From positions 1 to 45,496 of the forward strand of contig CAZPFX010000007.1 in NCBI GenBank assembly GCA_964586055.1: DNA of 45,496 nucleotides, read 5' to 3'. The notes beneath the pieces were generated by a model. It searched no databases. It was not told where the DNA came from and was given only the letters and a program-made list of their open reading frames with translations. The position numbers and the translations under genes were made by a program. The DNA comes from UM-FILTER-42-14 sp964586055. Lineage in GTDB: Bacteria > Patescibacteriota > Microgenomatia > UBA1400 > PJMF01. Below, piece after piece: positions 15,535 to 23,075 of this stretch; within the stretch, counting starts at the first letter, position 1, and each line of letters begins with the position of its first letter.

Positions 15535-15930
15535 ATGCGCCTTCTCTCAAAACTGATTTTTTCGCTTCGTCTTCTCTGGTCACTTACTATTTTTGGCACC
15601 AGGCTTTCTCTAGCTGTAGCCGCCCAAAAACAACTGGCGACAATGTCAATTGTGGCCATTCTTTTGATAGGTCTTTTTGCCACCACCACCCTTCTCTCCC
15701 AACCAAAAGTAGCAGCAGAAACTACCCCAACAAGCGGTCACTACTTGGCTAAAAATTCAGAAATAGAAAAACTCTCAGAAGAGGAAATCCAGAAAGAACT
15801 AGAATATGTTCTTGAGCAAATTAAGCTTCAGCCCACTCACCAAGATCTAATCTACAATGCTGCCCTGCTCTATAGAGCCCAGGGAAATGAATCTCAAGCC
15901 GAGGCTTATCTTCAGCGTTTATCTAAGTAA
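15535..15930 (+). CDS. Small membrane-anchored protein with a TPR-like helix pair
   Basis: 131 residues. A basic N-terminus is followed by a hydrophobic segment at about 36-56 (MSIVAILLIGLFATTTLL). The C-terminal half is acidic and helical and ends in a TPR-like unit (QDLIYNAALLYRAQGNESQAEAYLQRL). I do not recognise a specific family. The topology suggests the helical part is outside the cytoplasm. Its own -10 box and convergent end against L25 (no intergenic space) indicate a single-gene transcript. Confidence 0.7.
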   Translation: MRLLSKLIFSLRLLWSLTIFGTRLSLAVAAQKQLATMSIVAILLIGLFATTTLLSQPKVAAETTPTSGHYLAKNSEIEKLSEEEIQKELEYVLEQIKLQPTHQDLIYNAALLYRAQGNESQAEAYLQRLSK

Positions 15931-16620
15931 TTATTCGGATTTTTTGGCTGATTCGTCAGCACTATTTTCAGTTGTCTTTTCATCAGCTGCTGATTCGGAT
16001 GCTTCGCCATCAGTTGCTTCGACTGCCTCTACCGGAGCTTCCACCTCTTCAGCTCTCAGCTCTTGAAGTAAGACGAGCGGAGCCTCAAGCTCTTCCTCGC
16101 TCAGTTGGAGAGTAATTAGGGATTTATCATAGATGATATCTGCGACTGTTAATGACTGGCCGATCTCTGTAAGTTTTGAGATATCAATCTCAAATTTCTC
16201 TGGAATATCAGATGGTAAGGCTTCAATTGGCAACTCATCTCTAACAAGCAAGATGTTGGAGTCTGGAACGTCACACTCACCGATCATCTCGACAGGTACG
16301 TCCATTTCAATCTTTTCTAAGAGATTAACTCTTTTGAAAACAATGTGTAAAGGCATGTGAGTGACTGGGTGTTCTTGAATTTCCTCGAGAACAACGGGAA
16401 TTTTTTCACCAGAATCAATCTGAACATAAAAGAGACCGCCTTCGAAATCGGAACGATGCTTTTGAACCATTTTGAGCGGACATGAGATCATTGTAGAATC
16501 TAGAGATAAACCGAAGATATTTCCCGGTATATCACCATTTTTTCTAATGTCCTTGTTCTTGCCACCTCTGGTACCTCTGGATGAAACGTGAAATAAAAAA
16601 GAGTTCGATTGTTTTGTCAT
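15931..16620 (-). CDS. rplY: Ribosomal protein bL25, Ctc/TL5 form
   Basis: 229 residues. The N-terminal L25 domain that binds 5S rRNA has RGTRGGKNKDIRKNGDIPGNIFG and ends about HIVFKRVN. The C-terminal TL5-type beta domain follows (DVPVEMIGECDVPDSNILLVRDELPIEALPSDIPEKFEIDISKL). The last 40 residues are Glu/Ala/Ser-rich and probably disordered. It is the long Ctc form rather than the short E. coli form. Start: ATG at 16620; a TATATA hexamer lies six bases before it. Confidence 0.93.
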   Translation of the reverse strand: MTKQSNSFLFHVSSRGTRGGKNKDIRKNGDIPGNIFGLSLDSTMISCPLKMVQKHRSDFEGGLFYVQIDSGEKIPVVLEEIQEHPVTHMPLHIVFKRVNLLEKIEMDVPVEMIGECDVPDSNILLVRDELPIEALPSDIPEKFEIDISKLTEIGQSLTVADIIYDKSLITLQLSEEELEAPLVLLQELRAEEVEAPVEAVEATDGEASESAADEKTTENSADESAKKSE

Positions 16621-16626
16621 GGGTTA

Positions 16627-16632
16627 TATATA
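16627..16632 (-). promoter_or_regulatory. Possible -10 box of rplY, leaderless spacing
   Basis: Minus strand TATATA followed by six bases and ATG. A second TATAAT further upstream (near 16663) could give a longer leader instead. Confidence 0.4.
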
Positions 16633-16718
16633 GTTACAAATTGATACGGATGTCTCCTGGCATTATATCACTCATTTCTTACATAAACCGTATGATCCAG
16701 AGAAATTTTGCTAAATTT

Positions 16719-19352
16719 TTATCTTGAGAATTGGGCCCCATAAAAACCATGTTTGTCTAATTTGCCGGTGAAGGTGAGGGTAGAGTCTGCAGTATCTGCC
16801 TGTGGAGCTATTTTTTCAGGCCGATCTCCTGGTGGATAATTCATTGTTACTACGATCGGATCGTCACCTGTTCCCGCCTGTTTTTGATTAAAGAATGCAT
16901 AAGAATATGACTGGGCAGAGACCAGGGGAGTCGAGTAAACCAACTCTGTAGTCACAGTCTGACCGACGGGAACCTCCACGCTAATGCCAACTACGGTGCG
17001 GTTGTGTTCTGTGCTTAAAGTTAGGTTTTGAATTGAGACTGGACGACCATCAACTCGCGCCGCCTTGTACTGTGAATTTTTGTCAAGATAATAGCGAACA
17101 AATGCTTTGTAGGGGCCCTTGGGCCAGGAACCAGATTGAGCTGTGTTCACGTAGGTGGTTCTATGAAGATGCTCGGCACTGGTAGGAGTAATCTCGATGG
17201 CATGAGAGAGATCTCGCTCGATGTAGTAATTGGCTTTGTTAACTCCAACATTCGCCTCAACCTGAAAAAAGGGTTCTACTGTGCACGATTGACTGACAAG
17301 TTGGGTGGGGCAGGCAGGCTGAAGCATGGCTCCCGTCCAACCGACATTCTGAAGAGAGGGTTGGATGTCTTCGTCAGCCACACTTAAAAACAGATGCTGA
17401 TGATCTGCAGCCTGACGTAAGGCGCTTAGAAATTGTGGATACTTTTCTATTGATATACCAATGATTTTACTCATTGCCCTCTGTAAGAGAACGCTTGAAT
17501 AGTCTGTGGTGCCATTATCTGGAACCAAGACGGCCTCCGAATGGAACTCAAGTCTCTCAGATAAATTTTTATGAGTAACTACTTCGTTATATTCTGGCAG
17601 ATCAACTGGGCCAACAACCCCGATTATTTCGGCTAAAGCTTGTGTGTCTAAAGCTACGACTCCTGCCAACTGAACATTGCGAATTCGGTCAACAAACCAA
17701 GTGATGTTGGTAGCCGTTGTTGGAAAATCTGGATCCCAATTACTGTCGTGTGGGTACCACTGTTCTTCTCCTAAAAGACGAGCGATATCGAGAGGAGGGG
17801 AGACAGCTCCAGACAGGGCGGCATCAAGCTCATAGATACTCGAAACAGAGTAATCAATGATTGTCCCTTGAGCAAAGGTGACGAAGACAACTGCCTGAAT
17901 AAAGCCTCCGGTTGGCCTCAACTCTTGGCTATTTTGAAAAATAACGGCATATGTTTTTTTAGAATCAATTCCTGTCATTTCTGGCAAAAGAGGAAGCAGT
18001 TGTTGCTGCAAGGCCAAGGTTGTTCTTTCAGAAACTAATCTCGCCCGAAGCTTTGAGATAACAGAATCATCATCCTCTTTCATAAAACTTGCTGTAGTTA
18101 ATTCTGAGTCTAGGGTTGATAAAAGCTCGTAGGCTCTTTGAGCCTGAGTGGTTATGTTTGCGGCCAAAACACTCGCATCGCTGTCTACTTGTCCCACCAC
18201 GTGTTGGAAGAGCATTCTTTGGCTCTCACGAGCCTGAGGCACTACTTGTGAATAATTAAGTAGCGACTGAATGATTGATAGCGTGTGTTCGGCATTAGTA
18301 ATTGTTGGTACATCAATAAAAGATCCGTAGCTATTTGCCTGAAGAGTTAAAAAGTCAAACCAACCAATCGATGACTCTTCATCTGAAAAATCCTCCGATT
18401 CAACCACTCTAAGAACAAGGCTTCTAGCTGCACCCTCTGTCAGACGGACAGAAAGCATGAAGACTCCCACTAAACACAAAACTCCCAAAGCTACGCCAGT
18501 TGAAATTAACCCAGCAAAGAAAAGGGCTGTGTTTTTGCGCTTTTTCTTACTTATCACCGCCGAGACCTTGGTGACCACCGAAGTTTTTTGTTGTTTTTCT
18601 TGTTTATGAGAAGTTGCAAAGAGAGTGGTTATCTCTGAGAAAACTGATTCTTTTGGAGGAGGAACTGATTTTAATGGCTTGAGAACAACTTCTTCTTTTT
18701 CNNNNNNNNNNNNNNNNNNNNNNNNNNNNNNNNNNNNNNNNNNNNNNNNNNNNNNNNNNNNNNNNNNNNNNNNNNNNNNNNNNNNNNNNNNNNNNNNNNN
18801 NGCAGCATCCATAGCTGATATTTGTGTGCCCACAAAAACTATTCCTGCTTTTGAAGATCTAAAAATGGTGGCGCGCAAAGGAGAAATGATATCCGAAAGT
18901 GAAAGAGGCGCAATATTACAATCTACCTGAGGAACTACTCCGGTTGGAATTAAGCTTGATAATTGTCGAAGTGGGGAAGAGCCACTCGAAACCAAATCTC
19001 TAATAAACAAAAATTGGGCGCTGGGAAAAAGAAATACTAAATCTTGAACTGGTTGCTTTTTTGTAGAACTAACTTCGATCAATAGAACCAGCTGATGATA
19101 AGAGGAGAGAACTTGCGACAATTCTTTTAAGTGATGATTTTTTGCCTTCCAGTCAATATATACGATTATTTTGTAGGCTTGTCTAAGCTGTTGGGCAATT
19201 TCGGATGTGATTGAGTCTGAAATCGAGTGAGTTGAATAAGTTACTTCTTCTCGACCAAAAGAGGCGCCCAGCGCATTAAGAACTTCATTCTTACCAAAAA
19301 AAACAATATGAGGAGTTTCAGCAACGGTAGTTGTTGTTAGGACAGAGGGCAT
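16719..19352 (-). CDS. DUF4012 membrane protein, interrupted by an assembly gap
   Basis: 877 residues with the gap taken at its nominal length. The N-terminal ~185 residues look like a degenerate Rossmann-type domain (PHIVFFGKNEVLNALGASF; later KAGIVFVGTQ). After the gap come a charged linker, one membrane segment (ALFFAGLISTGVALGVLCLV) and a large extracellular DUF4012 domain. The family core is YAVIFQNSQELRPTGGFI, then TNITWFVDR and VGPVDLPEYNEVV. DUF4012 proteins are common in CPR and Gram-positives and are found with surface-polysaccharide genes; their activity is not known. The same frame continues on both sides of the gap, which supports one gene. The ATG at 19352 has TACAAT seven bases upstream. 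Confidence 0.85.
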   Translation of the reverse strand: MPSVLTTTTVAETPHIVFFGKNEVLNALGASFGREEVTYSTHSISDSITSEIAQQLRQAYKIIVYIDWKAKNHHLKELSQVLSSYHQLVLLIEVSSTKKQPVQDLVFLFPSAQFLFIRDLVSSGSSPLRQLSSLIPTGVVPQVDCNIAPLSLSDIISPLRATIFRSSKAGIVFVGTQISAMDAXXXXXXXXXXXXXXXXXXXXXXXXXXXXXXXXXXEKEEVVLKPLKSVPPPKESVFSEITTLFATSHKQEKQQKTSVVTKVSAVISKKKRKNTALFFAGLISTGVALGVLCLVGVFMLSVRLTEGAARSLVLRVVESEDFSDEESSIGWFDFLTLQANSYGSFIDVPTITNAEHTLSIIQSLLNYSQVVPQARESQRMLFQHVVGQVDSDASVLAANITTQAQRAYELLSTLDSELTTASFMKEDDDSVISKLRARLVSERTTLALQQQLLPLLPEMTGIDSKKTYAVIFQNSQELRPTGGFIQAVVFVTFAQGTIIDYSVSSIYELDAALSGAVSPPLDIARLLGEEQWYPHDSNWDPDFPTTATNITWFVDRIRNVQLAGVVALDTQALAEIIGVVGPVDLPEYNEVVTHKNLSERLEFHSEAVLVPDNGTTDYSSVLLQRAMSKIIGISIEKYPQFLSALRQAADHQHLFLSVADEDIQPSLQNVGWTGAMLQPACPTQLVSQSCTVEPFFQVEANVGVNKANYYIERDLSHAIEITPTSAEHLHRTTYVNTAQSGSWPKGPYKAFVRYYLDKNSQYKAARVDGRPVSIQNLTLSTEHNRTVVGISVEVPVGQTVTTELVYSTPLVSAQSYSYAFFNQKQAGTGDDPIVVTMNYPPGDRPEKIAPQADTADSTLTFTGKLDKHGFYGAQFSR
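18702..18801. other. Assembly gap (100 N) inside the DUF4012 gene
   Basis: Exactly 100 N, a placeholder of unknown true length. It separates the Rossmann-like N-terminus from the charged linker before the membrane segment. Frame continuity across it has a one-in-three chance of being accidental. Confidence 0.9.
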
Positions 19353-19359
19353 CGCTCGT

Positions 19360-19365
19360 ATTGTA
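19360..19365 (-). promoter_or_regulatory. -10 box of the DUF4012 gene
   Basis: Minus strand TACAAT, seven bases before the ATG at 19352, predicting a 1-nt leader. No recognisable -35 box. Confidence 0.5.
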
Positions 19366-19401
19366 GAAAACCAGTTGCCGTAAGTATAGGTGCGCTACGA
19401 A

Positions 19402-19812
19402 TTAGGAATCTAGAGCAGAGTTAACTAAAGCGTCTGCAGCTGAGTTTTGTTCTCTAGGAACATGCCTAAAAGAATAAGGAATTGAAATTGAAGAAAGATT
19501 TTCCCAACACTCCAAGGCTAATTCTCTAAGATGGGGTTCTTTAATTTTCCAGCGTTTTGCTAGCTGCTCAACCACTAGCTTAGAATCTAGTTTCCACTCC
19601 ATTTCAGCAACCTCAGTGTGTTCGCCTAAATAATCTTTAAGCCAAGCTAAACCCTTAATTACTGCTGTGTATTCTGCGACATTATTGGTTGTCTCTCCAA
19701 TGGTTTCTCCATGTTCATAAACCAATTTTTCACCAACCAAGGCGACAAAGCCTATGCCTGCTGGGCCTGGATTTCCGCGAGCTCCACCATCTGAGAAAAG
19801 CGTTATTTTCAT
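19402..19812 (-). CDS. rnhA: Ribonuclease HI family protein
   Basis: 136 residues, a minimal RNase H fold. The four metal-binding acidic residues are present: D8 in SDGGARGNPG, E47 in NNVAEYTA, D76 in KLDSKLVV and D127 in NSAADALVN. It would degrade the RNA strand of RNA-DNA hybrids such as Okazaki primers and R-loops. The basic handle of E. coli RNase HI is absent, as in the RNase HI-like proteins of Firmicutes and archaea. Its ATG overlaps the khpB stop as ATGA, so it is the last cistron of the rpmH operon. Confidence 0.93.
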   Translation of the reverse strand: MKITLFSDGGARGNPGPAGIGFVALVGEKLVYEHGETIGETTNNVAEYTAVIKGLAWLKDYLGEHTEVAEMEWKLDSKLVVEQLAKRWKIKEPHLRELALECWENLSSISIPYSFRHVPREQNSAADALVNSALDS

Positions 19813-20270
19813 GTTGTTTTTAAACGAATAGTTAATCTTCGATCACGACCCATGCCGTCGGAGATGCTTTCAAGTTTTTCTGCATCTGGAAGCTCGGCAA
19901 GACTCGCGTGAACAATATAGCGCTCATAAGCCGGAAGAAATGATTGGAAAGTGTAGGGATTACCGCTAGAAACAACTCTCTCAGCAGCCTCTTTAACTAA
20001 GTCCTCAAGTTTTTCCTGTCTCTGTTCACGATAGTTGTTAACGTTTACTAGCAGTCGTTCGTCTGGAGTTTCTTGGAAAATTAATCTTACTATTCTCTGA
20101 AGAGATTCAAGGGTCTCGCCGTGAAAACCGATAAAAAGCCCAGAATCATCTTCTGGAACGGTTAATTGAATTTGCTTGCCGTCATCTGTGTCTGTGACTT
20201 CTACTGAGATTGAATCCACAGCCATGCCGCAGTGCTCACATAATTGAATTAAAAATGAGTCTATTGTCAT
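19809..20270 (-). CDS. khpB: RNA-binding protein KhpB (Jag), KH and R3H domains
   Basis: 153 residues. The KH domain includes DDSGLFIGFHGETLESLQRIVRLIF, carrying the GxxG-type loop GFHG. The R3H domain follows (NNYREQRQEKLEDLVKEAAERV ... LPAYERYIVHASL) with the R-x3-H residues in RYIVH. The N-terminal Jag_N domain of larger homologues is missing. Jag/KhpB binds RNA and in Firmicutes affects cell elongation; its position beside yidC is conserved across bacteria. It overlaps yidC and rnhA by 4 bp each. Confidence 0.92.
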   Translation of the reverse strand: MTIDSFLIQLCEHCGMAVDSISVEVTDTDDGKQIQLTVPEDDSGLFIGFHGETLESLQRIVRLIFQETPDERLLVNVNNYREQRQEKLEDLVKEAAERVVSSGNPYTFQSFLPAYERYIVHASLAELPDAEKLESISDGMGRDRRLTIRLKTT

Positions 20271-21013
20271 ATTTTTTGTCCTCCTAAAAATACCTTAGCT
20301 TTATTAATATACTTTTCTGCTCCACCTATGCCGCCAATTTTATACTGCTGAACCAAGCTAAACAAAGTGGTTATTACCCAATAAAGAGCTAGACCCGATG
20401 GAAACTGTAGAGCAATAAAAACGGTCAAGATTGGCATCATAAACAACATTTGTTTTTGCATCGTCTGACCCATGTCGGCCATACCAGATTTCGGTGGCTC
20501 TTGTTTCTTTTTCTTCTCATTAGCCTTAGAAGCTTCTTCTTTAGGCATCATCATTAGAGATAATAAGAACTGGGAAGCTCCAGCTAAGACAGGTAAAACA
20601 TATGTTGAATCTGGGAAACGAACATCTAGCCAGAGAAACTGAGTGTTCATGACGATAGATTGGGTGTCTGTGTGGCTTAGAAAATCTATAAAGAAGCGAT
20701 ACAGAAAAATTAAAATCACCAATTGAACAACTTGAGGAATACAGCCAGCAATGGGGTTAACTTTATGTTGCTGATAAAGGGCTAGCTGAGCCGCCTGAAG
20801 TGCTTTTGGATCTTTTTTATGTTTATTTTTTAACTTTTCTAGTTCTGGTTGCAAAACCCGCATTTTGTTCATAGCCACCTGAGAAGATTTTGTAAGAGGA
20901 TATAGAATTCCTCTTAAAACAACCGTAAAAACAACAATCGATAAACCCAAACTTCCGGTAAGACCGTGAAGTTGAATCATTACAAAAGTAAAAATATCAG
21001 TTAACCAAGACAT
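20267..21013 (-). CDS. yidC: Membrane protein insertase YidC
   Basis: 248 residues, the short Gram-positive type without the large periplasmic domain. About five membrane segments are visible. The family core is IVVFTVVLRGILYPLTKSSQVAMNKMRVLQPELEKLKNKHKKDP, where the Arg in the first membrane helix is the catalytic-groove Arg. Later come NPIAGCIPQVVQLVILIFLYRF and PSGLALYWVITTLFSLVQQY. YidC inserts membrane proteins alone or with SecYEG. Start: ATG at 21013 with AGAAAG before it, 9 bp after the yidD stop. Confidence 0.96.
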   Translation of the reverse strand: MSWLTDIFTFVMIQLHGLTGSLGLSIVVFTVVLRGILYPLTKSSQVAMNKMRVLQPELEKLKNKHKKDPKALQAAQLALYQQHKVNPIAGCIPQVVQLVILIFLYRFFIDFLSHTDTQSIVMNTQFLWLDVRFPDSTYVLPVLAGASQFLLSLMMMPKEEASKANEKKKKQEPPKSGMADMGQTMQKQMLFMMPILTVFIALQFPSGLALYWVITTLFSLVQQYKIGGIGGAEKYINKAKVFLGGQKI

Positions 21014-21022
21014 AAGTTCTTT

Positions 21023-21208
21023 CTAAATTCGACAATGAGCGAATTGCTTCAACGCTCCCGAAAAACTACTAATTTTTCTTGACTTTACAGACTCAAACAA
21101 TCTTTCACCACAACTAGGAGAGTGAATGCATGGCGATACATATCCAAAAACACTAGTTAGAATCGAGATCCGAAGTGTTCTTGAGAATATATATAAGTTT
21201 CTTAACAT
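21023..21208 (-). CDS. yidD: Short YidD-like membrane insertion efficiency factor
   Basis: 61 residues. The pattern YVSPCIHSPSCGERLFESVKSRK followed by GALKQFAHC matches the YidD/DUF37 core (SPxxxxxCRxxPSCSxYxxxA...GxxxGxxxxxxRxxxC) in the order and spacing of the three Cys. The usual C-terminal GGxDPV segment is missing. YidD helps YidC-dependent insertion, and the gene sits exactly where yidD is expected, between rnpA and yidC, 8 bp from rnpA. The sequence is divergent, so the call rests on motif plus position. Confidence 0.7.
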   Translation of the reverse strand: MLRNLYIFSRTLRISILTSVFGYVSPCIHSPSCGERLFESVKSRKISSFSGALKQFAHCRI

Positions 21209-21216
21209 AATTATAA

Positions 21217-21546
21217 TTAATCATTGACTCGCTGCCGCATTGTATCAAGCTCAGAGAGTATCTGCTCTTGATAATTGTTTCCTTTAGAAACAATTAATGC
21301 ATACTTTCCACCAGGCCAAGTTCCAAGATTTATTTGTTCTTGCCAGACTGCCTCATACTTGCGGCGCAGAGAATTTCTTTTAGAAGCAAGAGGAGTGTTT
21401 TTTGCAATCACTCTAACCATGCCTTTGGCAATTTTCGTATTATCTATCTGATAATATAGCTTACTGTTCGCCGATTTTGCTAGAGATGCAGTGGAGAAAA
21501 AATTTCGATCTAACCTGAGCTTAAATTGGTTATTTTTAGCCAACAT
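21217..21546 (-). CDS. rnpA: Ribonuclease P protein component
   Basis: 109 residues, basic, divergent. The family RNR motif region reads RVIAKNTPLASKRNSLRRKYEAVW (RNSLRR standing for RNRIKR), and the C-terminal strand-helix is GKYALIVSKGNNYQEQILSEL. It assists the RNase P RNA in 5' maturation of tRNAs. The call is supported by its place directly after rpmH (1 bp apart) and before yidD/yidC, the conserved bacterial order. Confidence 0.88.
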   Translation of the reverse strand: MLAKNNQFKLRLDRNFFSTASLAKSANSKLYYQIDNTKIAKGMVRVIAKNTPLASKRNSLRRKYEAVWQEQINLGTWPGGKYALIVSKGNNYQEQILSELDTMRQRVND

Positions 21547-21547
21547 A

Positions 21548-21691
21548 CTAGGCTGAGACAGAGAGTCTTGTTCTGCCTTTACTTCGTCGTCTTTTCAAAA
21601 GTTTTCGACCAGCAAAGGTTCTCATTCTTTTCAAAAATCCATGCTTTCGCACGCGTTTTTTTCTTTTTGGGTTCCAGGTTCGTTTTGTCAT
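21548..21691 (-). CDS. rpmH: Ribosomal protein bL34
   Basis: A 47-residue protein starting MTKRTWNPKRKKRVRKHGF and continuing LKRMRTFAGRKLLKRRRSKGR, the highly conserved L34 sequence (the family has TxGGRxVLxxRRxKGR here). It is a small basic protein of the large subunit. The stop at 21548 lies one base from the rnpA start. An extended -10 promoter sits just upstream. It is the first cistron of rpmH-rnpA-yidD-yidC-khpB-rnhA. Confidence 0.97.
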   Translation of the reverse strand: MTKRTWNPKRKKRVRKHGFLKRMRTFAGRKLLKRRRSKGRTRLSVSA

Positions 21692-21700
21692 GAGGTGAGT

Positions 21701-21709
21701 ATTATAACA
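21701..21709 (-). promoter_or_regulatory. Extended -10 promoter of the rpmH operon
   Basis: Minus strand TGTTATAAT (TGn plus perfect -10), nine bases before the rpmH ATG, predicting a 3-nt leader. It lies in the 32 bp between dnaN and rpmH. The same TGTTATAAT precedes the VirB6-like gene at 41513. Confidence 0.65.
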
Positions 21710-21723
21710 GAAGTATATTTTAG

Positions 21724-22830
21724 CTAAGCGGCAACTCTAAATGGCATAACAACATACTGAAAATTTTGTAAATTAGAAGCAGTACAAAGAACAGGCTTTA
21801 ATGGTTCTGTAAAAGCAAATTTTACCTCCGAATCACTAAATTGTTTAAATATATCCAGAAGATATTGGGCGTTAAAGTTTACTGTTATCTCATCTCCGTC
21901 GATGCTAATGTCATCGAGAACACCTTCAAAATGACCAGATGGGGTAGTTGGTGTAGTAATTAATATTTGAGAATTAAGACAAGAAAACTGAACAATACTA
22001 GAACTTTCTCTGGCAAAAACAGCTGCTCTCTGGAGTTGGTCAAAAAGCTGAGTTCCGTCACAAGTTAAAGACGTTGACGAACCACTCGGGACAATTTGAG
22101 AGTATGGGGGAAATTCGCCTTCAATTAATCTGCTAAAAATCCAAGTCGCTCCAATCTGGACACAGACTTGTTTATCTTTTTGGGCAATTGATAAAAAGAC
22201 TTCGTCCTCCTCAAGTAGAACCGCCAATCTCGAAACTTCGCTCAGAGCCTTAGCTGGAAAGAGAAGGGTGGACTGAACGTCTCCAGTCATGTTTTCTTCT
22301 AAAAGAGATAATCTAAAACCGTCTGTCCCAACGGCTCTATAGCCTGTCTTACAAAATTCTAGAAGGACGCTTGTTAAAACTGGTCTAGTCACATCTTTAG
22401 ATATACTTGGCAAAACCAGATCGGCAATTTTCATTAAAGTACTCGTTTTGAGCGGTCTAACTTCGCCACTTGCCTCTGGAAATTCTGGAAAATCATCAAC
22501 TGCCATACATTGAATTGTTGATTTCGTTGCTTTCGAAGAAACAATTAGCTGCTCTTTATCGACTTCTAAAGTTAAAGACTCATCTGGAAGAGATTGAATA
22601 ACTGTATTAAATAATTTGCCGGGTATGGCTGCTGTTCCTTCAGTAACCACTTCTGCTGAAAGAGGGGCTATAACTCCAAAGTACAAGTCTGTTGCTGCAA
22701 GAGTCACTCCCGTCTTAGTTACTTCAAATCTAATTGATTGAAGAATCGGTAATGAGGGTTTACTAGGAACTGCCTTTTGTAGGGTTTTTAACGCTTGTCT
22801 AAGTTCAGAAGTTGTAACAATTATCTTCAT
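21724..22830 (-). CDS. dnaN: DNA polymerase III beta subunit (sliding clamp)
   Basis: 368 residues, the usual length, with the three repeated clamp domains. Recognisable segments are the N-terminal MKIIVTTSELRQALKTLQKAVPSKPSLPILQSIRFE, the domain-2 YRAVGTDGFRLSLLE, GEFPPYSQIVP and the C-terminal PLKPVLCTASNLQNFQYVVMPFRV. The final MPFRV corresponds to the family MPMRL. The ring holds DNA polymerase on its template. It is preceded by the likely origin region and by dnaA, in the standard order. Confidence 0.97.
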   Translation of the reverse strand: MKIIVTTSELRQALKTLQKAVPSKPSLPILQSIRFEVTKTGVTLAATDLYFGVIAPLSAEVVTEGTAAIPGKLFNTVIQSLPDESLTLEVDKEQLIVSSKATKSTIQCMAVDDFPEFPEASGEVRPLKTSTLMKIADLVLPSISKDVTRPVLTSVLLEFCKTGYRAVGTDGFRLSLLEENMTGDVQSTLLFPAKALSEVSRLAVLLEEDEVFLSIAQKDKQVCVQIGATWIFSRLIEGEFPPYSQIVPSGSSTSLTCDGTQLFDQLQRAAVFARESSSIVQFSCLNSQILITTPTTPSGHFEGVLDDISIDGDEITVNFNAQYLLDIFKQFSDSEVKFAFTEPLKPVLCTASNLQNFQYVVMPFRVAA

Positions 22831-23075
22831 AGGGGTTAGTGTAACTTTTTTATTATTAATTAGTAGTTGTAATAGTAGTAGGCTAAGACAGAGCTGGTGA
22901 TAAATAACGGATTTTAGTCAAGTAGAAGCCTGTTAATAACTCAGTGTAAAACCCCTGAAAAAACCTGTGGATTATGTGGGGATAGAGGTTTAAAAGAGTG
23001 AATAACATTATTTGGAAGGTGCGAATAAGTCTAATTCTTTCACACAGCTTTAAACATCTTTCCCACAGGATATAA
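22831..23075. other. Candidate replication origin region between dnaA and dnaN
   Basis: 245 bp with no gene. It contains an AT-rich stretch (22848-22880) with repeated TAG trinucleotides at 22861-22881 that resemble DnaA-trio elements. Relaxed DnaA-box matches lie around 22970-22990 (TAATCCACA and TCCCCACA on the minus strand) and near 23040-23070. No perfect DnaA box is inside. Position next to dnaA and dnaN is the main argument. Confidence 0.45.
22838..22843 (-). promoter_or_regulatory. -10 box of dnaN
   Basis: Minus strand TACACT, seven bases before the dnaN ATG, predicting a 1-nt leader. Confidence 0.45.
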
